Source: Thiomonas sp. (GTDB lineage: Bacteria; Pseudomonadota; Gammaproteobacteria; Burkholderiales; Burkholderiaceae). From it: a stretch of DNA of 6,348 bases. Position 1 is the stretch's first letter, and each line of letters starts with the position of its first letter. Under the pieces are notes generated by a model, which did no database searches, was not told where the DNA came from, and saw only the letters and a list, made by a program, of their open reading frames with translations. Positions 1 through 5,260 of the stretch are shown here, piece by piece. The stretch covers positions 1-6,348 of the forward strand of contig DAIAZB010000061.1 in the NCBI GenBank assembly GCA_027443745.1. Direction: 5' to 3'. The position numbers and the translations under genes are program-made.

Positions 1-105
1 GATGTAGAGCAACGCGAGCAAGCCCCAGACATCGGCACGGTCGGCATCTTCGGCGCTCGGCGCAGCGGCCAGGAGTTGCGGGCTGGCGGTCGATGGGGAT
101 GGCAT
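1..105 (-). CDS. Probable TorD/DmsD-family molybdoenzyme chaperone, N-terminal fragment cut by the window edge
   Basis: Only about 35 codons are visible; the frame stays open to base 1. After a short Ser/Pro/Ala-rich leader the protein reads SAEDADRADVWGLLALLY, which resembles the first helix of TorD-like proteins (an acidic stretch, then R-A-D-x-[YW]-x-L-L-x-x-L). Family members are cytoplasmic all-helical chaperones that bind the twin-arginine leader or the apo form of molybdoenzymes until the cofactor is loaded. A chaperone for the exported formate dehydrogenase catalytic subunit would fit this operon. The ATG at 105 is taken as start, but it has no clear ribosome binding site. A TTG at 153 in the same frame lies 6 nt after AGGA and could be the true start, giving 16 more residues. 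The gap to the preceding stop is 65 nt with ATG or 17 nt with TTG. The family call rests on a short segment plus context. Confidence 0.6.
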   Translation of the reverse strand, partial: MPSPSTASPQLLAAAPSAEDADRADVWGLLALLYI

Positions 106-170
106 GGCGGCGGGCAGCGAGGCAATCAGCGCAGGGGTTGGCAATGTGATCAACAGGAGTCCTGCGCCAT

Positions 171-2429
171 TCAGCGCGGGTTGCGGGGCGCGGTCACCGA
201 GGGCGGCACGGTGCCGGCGTCGCCGTGCATGTCGATGACGCGGCAATCGCCGCACATTTTCAGGCGCTCGGCGGCAGCGCCGGCAAAGGCCGGATGACCG
301 GCGAGCCTGGCCAGCACCTGCTCGATAGCCTGCACCGTGCCGAACGGCTTGCCGCAGCGCACGCAGCGCCAGGGCTGGGCCTGGTGCAGGATGCGCGGTT
401 CGCTGCGCTGCGGCCCCCACTGCAACCGGGGCTCGAGCTGAATGGCGTCTTCCGGGCAGGTCTTGAGGCACAGGCCGCATTGCACGCAATTTTTTTCGAC
501 GAAGCGCAGTTGCGGGGTTTGCGGGTTGTCGAGCAACGCGCCCGCAGGGCAGGCGCCGACACAACTCAGGCACAGGGTGCAACGCGCCGCGTCGACGTGA
601 ATACTGCCGAGCGGAGCGCCCGCGCCCTGTGGCAGGGCGATGGTCGTCTCGCCCTGCGCCACGGTTTGCAGCGGGGCATGGCGCATCAGGTGGTCGAGCG
701 CGAGGTCGAGCGTGGCGCGCTTGTGCGCGAGCGCGGCAAAACCGGCCATTGCCGTGGGCACCACGCCGGCCCTGGGCGGTCTGGCCAGCAGGGTGTCGAG
801 TTCGGTCGCATCGGCCGTTTGCAGCAGTGCCAGGCGGGCGCCGGTGTAGCCCATGCCATGCAACAGGGTCTGGCCCAGGGCGAGTTGGGCGCGCAGGGCA
901 TCGACATAGGCCGGCGCCTCGTCGCCGGTCGACAGCACCAGGATTTCGGCCGCGCCCCAAGCTGCCGCCGCCAGCCACAGTTCAAGTCCGACCGAAGCGA
1001 TATGCCACAACGCCACCGGCATGACATGGGCCGGCGTGCCTTGCAGCTCGCGCCGGCTTGCCGCCAGGCGCCCGAGTTCGCCCAGCAGTTGCGCGCCCTG
1101 CTCCTGGCTGTGCAACAGCAGCGTCGGACGCTTCAGCCCGGCGCGCTGCGCCGTGCCCAGCAGGGTGCGCAAGCGGGCCCCCAGATCGGTGGCGCGCGGC
1201 CAGGCATAGGTGAGCGCGCCGGATGGGCAAACCGTGGTGCAGGCGCCGCAGCCGACGCACAGATGCGGCTCGACCTCGATCTGATTCAGGAAGGGCTTGG
1301 CGCCAGGACTGCGCTGGCCGTTGGCGCTTGACGGCTCCAAACCTTGCGCCGGCTCCGAGGATGTAGATGGCGCCTGGGGCTGGTCGGCACGCAGGCGTGC
1401 GCGGCTGCTGATGGCCTGGGCCGAGCACACCTCGACGCAGGCGTTGCAGCCGAGCAGGCTGTTGCGGCTGTGGGCGCAAAGCTTGGCGTCATACTGGAAG
1501 AAGCGCGGCTTCTCGAACTGGCCCTGGCGCTCGCGCAGCTCGGCCACGGCGCGCGCCAGCGCCAGCGGGTCGACGCCCGGTGCGTAGTAGCCCTGCGGCG
1601 GCTGGTGCAGGCGTATGGCGGGAACGGGTTGCAGGTCGAGGACGAGGTCGAAGGTTTCGAGGTGGCGCTGCGGCGCGCGGTCGAAGTCGATCGCGCCGAT
1701 GCCGCCGCAGGCACGCACGCAGTCTCGGTGCGAGGCGCAGCGCGACAGGTCGATCTGATAGTCGAGCCCGATGGCGTCTTCCGGGCAGGCACGCAGGCAC
1801 GCGTTGCAGCGAGTGCACAGGTCGAGGTCGATGGGATTGGCGCTCTCCCAACTCGCCTCGAACGCCCCGAGCCAGCCGCGCACGGCGATGACACGGCCGG
1901 CGTGCACCAGCTGGTCGCGCTGCAAGGGCAAGGCTGCCGCCGCAGTCTTGCCCGCAGCGGCGCCGGTGTCGAGCAGCGTGAGGGTGAGGCTGTCGGCCAG
2001 CAGGCTGCGGGCAAGCTGCAGCGAGGCGACATCGCCCAGCACCAGGCAGCGGCCCTGGCTGGTGTAGGCCGCAGTGGGCACCGGCTCCGGCTCGGGCAGC
2101 GCGGCAGCGGCCAGCAGCGCGGCGATTTTGGGACCGGCAGCGGCGGCCTGCCGGCTCCAGCCTGCGGTCTCGCGAATGTTGACGAAGCGGATCGGGCGCA
2201 CATCGGGCGACGGCACACCCTCGGTCTGGCCGGCGACTTCGGCGAACAGGCGCGACTCCTGGGTGCAGGCCACCAGCAGTGGCGCATCGTCCTGCGCGGC
2301 ACGCTGGAACTGGGCCATCTCGCGTCGGCAGAGCTGGCTGTGCGGCGTCAGTTTCTCGCCTAGCGCGGCGGACAGTTCGGCAAAGTCCAGCGGCATGCTG
2401 TGGTTGCAATCGCAGACCAGGGTTTTCAT
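171..2429 (-). CDS. Large HdrA-like multi-[4Fe-4S] protein of the formate dehydrogenase cluster (752 aa)
   Basis: Predicted cytoplasmic electron-transfer protein, with no signal peptide or membrane segment. Residues 1-115 resemble the HdrA N-terminal domain: CDC at 6-8, C34, ACT at 54-56 and VNIRE at 83-87. Residues 126-195 look like a shortened flavin domain without a GxGxxG. Canonical CxxCxxCxxxCP motifs start at C205, C391, C617 and C648. Two irregular ones follow the first: C231/H234/C237/C241 and C318/C328/C331/C335. Residues 433-545 resemble an MvhD-like domain lacking cysteines. The C-terminus has C689xxC692 and C726xxC729, possibly a zinc ribbon. The ATG start overlaps the DUF3306 stop as ATGA, suggesting translational coupling. 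Proteins of this kind recur beside DUF3305 and DUF3306 genes in fdh loci (recalled, not searched). Function is unknown; electron delivery or maturation of formate dehydrogenase is inference. The iron-sulfur nature is near certain. Confidence 0.93.
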   Translation of the reverse strand: MKTLVCDCNHSMPLDFAELSAALGEKLTPHSQLCRREMAQFQRAAQDDAPLLVACTQESRLFAEVAGQTEGVPSPDVRPIRFVNIRETAGWSRQAAAAGPKIAALLAAAALPEPEPVPTAAYTSQGRCLVLGDVASLQLARSLLADSLTLTLLDTGAAAGKTAAAALPLQRDQLVHAGRVIAVRGWLGAFEASWESANPIDLDLCTRCNACLRACPEDAIGLDYQIDLSRCASHRDCVRACGGIGAIDFDRAPQRHLETFDLVLDLQPVPAIRLHQPPQGYYAPGVDPLALARAVAELRERQGQFEKPRFFQYDAKLCAHSRNSLLGCNACVEVCSAQAISSRARLRADQPQAPSTSSEPAQGLEPSSANGQRSPGAKPFLNQIEVEPHLCVGCGACTTVCPSGALTYAWPRATDLGARLRTLLGTAQRAGLKRPTLLLHSQEQGAQLLGELGRLAASRRELQGTPAHVMPVALWHIASVGLELWLAAAAWGAAEILVLSTGDEAPAYVDALRAQLALGQTLLHGMGYTGARLALLQTADATELDTLLARPPRAGVVPTAMAGFAALAHKRATLDLALDHLMRHAPLQTVAQGETTIALPQGAGAPLGSIHVDAARCTLCLSCVGACPAGALLDNPQTPQLRFVEKNCVQCGLCLKTCPEDAIQLEPRLQWGPQRSEPRILHQAQPWRCVRCGKPFGTVQAIEQVLARLAGHPAFAGAAAERLKMCGDCRVIDMHGDAGTVPPSVTAPRNPR

Positions 2430-3151
2430 GTTTCGGGAGTCTCGGAGGGCGCTTCGGGCTGCCCAGGATGGATGGACATCGCTTCAGCCGGTGTCATCAC
2501 CGTTGCGCAAGGGCTGTGCTGCGGTGCTCGGGAGGCCAGGGCAACGGCACCAGCTTGGGGTGCGCAAGGCGCAGCCACCTCGCTGACCACGGAAACCGTG
2601 GGTGGCGGCGGCTTGTGGGCATCGACAGCGTCGGCCATCGGCGCATCGGGCTGGGCGAACAGGCCGGTTGCGGCGCTCTGGCGCAGGCGCTCGAGCATCG
2701 CCGCGGGTACGGGGCTGGCGACGTTGTAGTCGTCGATATAGGTGTCGAGCCCGTCCATCACATTGAACTGGGGGGCTTGGAATATTTTGCGCAAGGCCGC
2801 GCGGCGCACGACTTCGTCCACCCCGGCGGCGACGAAGCGCCGCAGGTCGGCGCTGTGATCGAGGGCCTCCAACTCGTCCAACGTGGGGGTGGGGGCGGTG
2901 GGTTGGATTTGTGCGGGTTCGACGGGCGGGGTTTGAGGCGGCGGCGCTGGCTCACCTGCCCTTGCGGCAGCAGGATCGAGCGCATCAGGGGCCGGCGCGG
3001 CAGTCCTGGCGACTGATGACGACGGCGACGCAGTGGCCGTTTGCCCGCTCGGTTGCGGCAGGGCGGCGTCATGCGATTGCAGCTTGCGACGCGACCAGCG
3101 CGTGAGAAAACCCCTGGCCGGGTTGTCGTCATTCGAGTCAGGCATGGTCAT
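2426..3151 (-). CDS. DUF3306 family protein of the formate dehydrogenase cluster (241 aa)
   Basis: No biochemical function is established for this family. Two blocks carry the family signature. Residues 15-23 (FLTRWSRRK) lie near the N-terminus. Residues 91-143 form the main core, including DEVVRRAALRKIF (112-124) and FNVMDGLDTYIDDYN (129-143). Between the blocks lies a low-complexity Ala/Pro/Ser/Thr linker (about 30-90), and the tail after 165 is again Pro/Ala-rich, so the protein is probably partly disordered with short docking motifs. No signal peptide, membrane segment or metal-binding motif is seen; the two cysteines (196, 215) are in the variable tail. The start is ATG 3151, 10 nt after the DUF3305 stop; a second in-frame ATG at 3145 is equally possible. 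The stop overlaps the start of the iron-sulfur protein. Strict adjacency suggests that it works with DUF3305 and the iron-sulfur protein, perhaps as an adaptor for FDH assembly (inference). Confidence 0.85.
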   Translation of the reverse strand: MTMPDSNDDNPARGFLTRWSRRKLQSHDAALPQPSGQTATASPSSSVARTAAPAPDALDPAAARAGEPAPPPQTPPVEPAQIQPTAPTPTLDELEALDHSADLRRFVAAGVDEVVRRAALRKIFQAPQFNVMDGLDTYIDDYNVASPVPAAMLERLRQSAATGLFAQPDAPMADAVDAHKPPPPTVSVVSEVAAPCAPQAGAVALASRAPQHSPCATVMTPAEAMSIHPGQPEAPSETPET

Positions 3152-3161
3152 GGCCCCGGGT

Positions 3162-3869
3162 TCACGGGCGAGCCGCCGCGGCCCCGTCCTGTGCGGCTGG
3201 GGCATCGCCCGGGTCGGTCGCGGCGATGGTGTTGACGCGCGTGGCGTCGCGTTCCTGCGGGGCGAGAAAACTTTGCGGGCGGCGGCGCTTGCGCGGCTCG
3301 GGCTTGTAGTACGCGGTGTTGAAGTCGGCCAGCCAATGGGCCACTTCGCCCGGCAGGGCTGCGATTTCAACCGTCTCGCCAGCATCCATCCAGCGCGCGG
3401 CTTCGTTGTACGAGAGCGTCACCGCCTGCACTTGCGGCAGTCCGGCGGCCTGCTGGCGCGGATCGTCGCAATCAGGCTCGGCCGGGGCGCTCCACCAGAC
3501 GAACCACGACGGGCTGGGCGAGATGAGGTTGAGGTGATACCCCTCGACCTCGTCGCGGTGCAGTTTCACGCAATGGCCGGGGTAGAGCCATTGCGATGCG
3601 ACCTCACCCCACGCCAGGCAGCGCGGGCTGGTCGATGGTGCCCGGGCTACGGCTGCATCCACCGGGTCGGGATTTGCCTCGTCCGGCAACACATCCAGCA
3701 AGCTCCAGCTCCAGCGCTGCCAGCGGTTGTGCTGGAGCTGGCGCCGGAGCAAGACGCCGAGCTGCAATTGCGGCACCTGCGGCGTGGCCGTTGGCAGCGT
3801 CATGACGCTCAAAACGGTCGCCGCATCAGCAACGGGCCTGGTGACGGAGCTGGCAAGGCAATCGGCCAT
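3162..3869 (-). CDS. DUF3305 family protein of the formate dehydrogenase cluster (235 aa)
   Basis: Family of unknown function, found with DUF3306 in formate dehydrogenase loci. The family pattern is clear: Trp-rich N-terminal part (W50, W53, W55), then LHRDEVEGYHLNL (103-115), SPSWFVWW (119-126), LSYNEAARWMDAGE (152-165), the W179-ADF stretch and the basic motif YYKPEPRKRRRPQSF (187-201). The last 35 residues are Ala/Asp-rich and look disordered. No signal peptide or membrane helix is seen. It is likely a soluble cytoplasmic protein, and the many aromatics and basic tail suggest a binding surface (inference). The chosen start, ATG 3869, lies 17 nt after the fdhD stop with a purine-rich AAGAGCGAG stretch upstream. 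An internal ATG at residue 23 (3803) would still retain the whole conserved region and cannot be excluded. Its stop is followed 10 nt later by DUF3306, so the two are almost certainly co-expressed. Confidence 0.85.
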   Translation of the reverse strand: MADCLASSVTRPVADAATVLSVMTLPTATPQVPQLQLGVLLRRQLQHNRWQRWSWSLLDVLPDEANPDPVDAAVARAPSTSPRCLAWGEVASQWLYPGHCVKLHRDEVEGYHLNLISPSPSWFVWWSAPAEPDCDDPRQQAAGLPQVQAVTLSYNEAARWMDAGETVEIAALPGEVAHWLADFNTAYYKPEPRKRRRPQSFLAPQERDATRVNTIAATDPGDAPAAQDGAAAARP

Positions 3870-3886
3870 GGAACACTCGCTCTTGC

Positions 3887-4786
3887 TTACACCGCCGTAC
3901 TGGCAGGACGTAACAGGGGTTCGGCGATGAAGCGCTCGAATCCGGTGTATTGCAGGAAATGGCGATTGGTGCAACGTGCAAACAGGGCGATGCCGCGTTG
4001 CATCGCAATGTCGTAGCCCATCTGTGTCACACCCGAGCGCGACACCAGGATGGTCACGCCCATCAGCGCACATTTGATGACCATCTCCGACGTGAGCCGC
4101 CCGGTGGTGTAGAACACCTTGCCGGCGCCTTCCACGCCGTGCAGCCACATCCAGCCGGAAATCGCGTCCACGGCGTTGTGGCGGCCCACGTCCTCGGTGA
4201 ACATCAGCAGTTGGTCGCCGGCGAACAAGGCGCAGCCATGCACCGAACCGGCAGTCTTGTAGATGCTGTCGTGCAGACGCATGGCGTCGAGCAGGGCATC
4301 GAGCTCGCCCTGACGGATGCGGGTGTGGGTGTCGAGTTCGGCGCTGTCGACCTCGTTCATCAGGTCGGCATACACCGTGCCCTGGCCACAGCCGGTGGTG
4401 ACGATGCGCTTGGCCGAACTGCGTCGCGCCAGGTCGGCGATGCCGCCACGGCTGGTGATGGAACAGGCGGCGACCTCCCAATCCACCTGCACCGCGGCAA
4501 TGTCGTCGATCGCGCGCACCAGGCGCTGGTTGCGCAAATAGCCCAACGCCAGCAGCTCCGGTGCCGCGCCGACGGTCATGAGAGTGACCAGTTCATGTTT
4601 GTCGAGGTAAAGCGTCAGCGGTCGCTCGGCTGGAATATGGACTTGCTGCGACTCGCCATATTCGTTGCGGACGTCGACGGCGCGCGTCAAATCCACGCTG
4701 GCATCACTGAGCAGGGGTGCGCAGGCGACGCGCATCGGCGTCGGCAACACCGATGCCGTATCAGGTTGGGCGGAGAGTGTGTGCAT
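3887..4786 (-). CDS. fdhD: FdhD, formate dehydrogenase accessory sulfurtransferase
   Basis: FdhD takes sulfur from a cysteine desulfurase (IscS in E. coli) and transfers it to the molybdenum cofactor, giving the sulfido ligand that formate dehydrogenase needs. It acts in the cytoplasm before Tat export of the enzyme. Family marks seen (numbered from ATG 4786, 299 aa): RPLTLYLDKHE near 55-65, the loop VTTGCGQGTVY (129-139) with the sulfur-carrying Cys133, and MFTEDVGRHNAVD (195-207), followed by FYTTGRLTSEM and SRSGVT. The second cysteine of the E. coli CxxC loop is replaced by Gly136, so the loop is CGQG. The N-terminal 35 residues are variable. A TTG at 4810 in frame would add eight residues; neither start has a good ribosome binding site, so ATG is preferred. 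It lies 146 nt after the small secreted protein gene and 17 nt before DUF3305. Confidence 0.95.
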   Translation of the reverse strand: MHTLSAQPDTASVLPTPMRVACAPLLSDASVDLTRAVDVRNEYGESQQVHIPAERPLTLYLDKHELVTLMTVGAAPELLALGYLRNQRLVRAIDDIAAVQVDWEVAACSITSRGGIADLARRSSAKRIVTTGCGQGTVYADLMNEVDSAELDTHTRIRQGELDALLDAMRLHDSIYKTAGSVHGCALFAGDQLLMFTEDVGRHNAVDAISGWMWLHGVEGAGKVFYTTGRLTSEMVIKCALMGVTILVSRSGVTQMGYDIAMQRGIALFARCTNRHFLQYTGFERFIAEPLLRPASTAV

Positions 4787-4874
4787 GGGTGTTGCGGATG
4801 GGCCGGACAAGAATCGGGCCAGGAAGGACTTTTGCGTACAGCACTGGCCGCGTTTGCATCAGCCCTCAGCCTAC

Positions 4875-4900
4875 CCCCGTACGACCATGCTCGCACGGGG
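4875..4900 (-). other. Intercistronic RNA hairpin between the small secreted protein gene and fdhD
   Basis: Read on the minus strand, CCCCGTGCGA and TCGTACGGGG form a 10-bp stem around a 6-nt loop (GCATGG). The only non-Watson-Crick pair is G-U in the minus-strand RNA; on the plus strand the same site would be an A-C mismatch, so the structure suits minus-strand transcripts. It begins 33 nt after the stop of the upstream gene. No run of T follows, so it is not a standard intrinsic terminator. It may instead stabilise the upstream mRNA end, mark RNA processing, or attenuate expression of the maturation genes (inference). Confidence 0.55.
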
Positions 4901-4932
4901 CGGACTCCATGTTGACGCTGACCAGCGCGCTG

Positions 4933-5250
4933 CTACTTTTTGTCGGCAGTTGGCGCAGGCGTCACCTCTGGCGCGGTGTAAGCGAATGGGCCGGGATCGA
5001 CGCAGGCCGGCGTCGGCACCGGGGGCTGGATCGACTCGCCCTGCTGCTTGGCATGCGCCTCATAGTAGGCAGCAACCCTGTTTTGAGCCTGGCATAACTG
5101 GTAGGCGGCGACTTTGTCGCCCCATTTGGCTTTCGCTGCAGCCTCTTCCGCCTTGGCCTTGGCTTCGGGGCTGGGCGGGGGGAGCTTGGCCCAGGCAGCG
5201 GTTCCCAGGCCCAGGGCACTGCAAGCAATGATGAGATGCGCGGCTTTCAT
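4933..5250 (-). CDS. Small secreted protein of unknown function in the formate dehydrogenase operon (105 aa)
   Basis: Residues 1-21 form a signal peptide: Lys2, a hydrophobic core (LIIACSALGLG) and an AWA cleavage motif before Lys22. The mature chain of about 84 residues starts with a Pro-rich stretch, then an Ala/Lys/Glu helix (about 27-70) containing a KWGDKVAAYQLC segment, and ends in a Pro/Thr-rich tail. It has two cysteines, C53 and C83, which could form a disulfide in the periplasm. No known domain is recognised. Similar short proteins with a KLPPPSPEAKAKAEEAAAK-type start are recalled as hypothetical proteins in Burkholderiales, partly from fdh loci. The start is secure: AGGAG stands 5 nt upstream, and its first A is shared with the fdhI stop codon. 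Tight coupling to the cytochrome subunit and export to the side where the enzyme works suggest an accessory or stabilising role (inference). Confidence 0.82.
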   Translation of the reverse strand: MKAAHLIIACSALGLGTAAWAKLPPPSPEAKAKAEEAAAKAKWGDKVAAYQLCQAQNRVAAYYEAHAKQQGESIQPPVPTPACVDPGPFAYTAPEVTPAPTADKK

Positions 5251-5255
5251 GGGGG

Positions 5256-5260
5256 CTCCT
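5256..5260 (-). promoter_or_regulatory. Strong ribosome binding site of the small secreted protein gene
   Basis: The minus strand reads TGAGGAGCCCCCATG: the fdhI stop TGA, an AGGAG Shine-Dalgarno core overlapping it by one base, a 5-nt C spacer and the ATG. This layout lets ribosomes ending on fdhI restart directly, and it fixes the start of the small gene at 5250. It is the best ribosome binding site in the window. Confidence 0.75.

Noticed and set aside
150..155. TGT-TGA in the mini-ORF read as a possible selenocysteine codon
   Set aside because: The frame meets another TGA soon after and shares no frame with the chaperone. No reason to suppose recoding.
225..2363. Two long plus-strand open frames (225-1331 and 1344-2363) opposite the iron-sulfur gene
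   Set aside because: Their products are rich in Arg, Gly, Ala and Gln with no recognisable domain. The minus-strand frame here has many intact cluster motifs, so these are antisense shadows of GC-rich coding DNA.
2587..2601. Short inverted repeat CCACGG-AAA-CCGTGG
   Set aside because: It is a 6-bp stem inside the variable tail of the DUF3306 coding region with no T-run, and is common by chance at this GC content.
3033..4915. Plus-strand open frames at 3033-4016 and 3950-4915
   Set aside because: They lie opposite DUF3305 and fdhD, which have clear family motifs on the minus strand. The plus-strand translations show no domain, and no ribosome binding site was noticed.
4787..4932. Possible minus-strand promoter for fdhD in the intergenic gap
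   Set aside because: No convincing -35/-10 pair or activator site could be read. Only the hairpin is supported.
4923..4932. Perfect palindrome CAGCGCGCTG just after the small gene's stop
   Set aside because: At ten bases and this GC content it is not significant without a second copy or a known regulator.
4912..4939. Promoter-like TTGACG - 16 nt - TACTTT on the plus strand
   Set aside because: It points into the antisense strand of the small secreted protein gene and fdhI, where no plus-strand gene is credible. One match of this quality is expected by chance.
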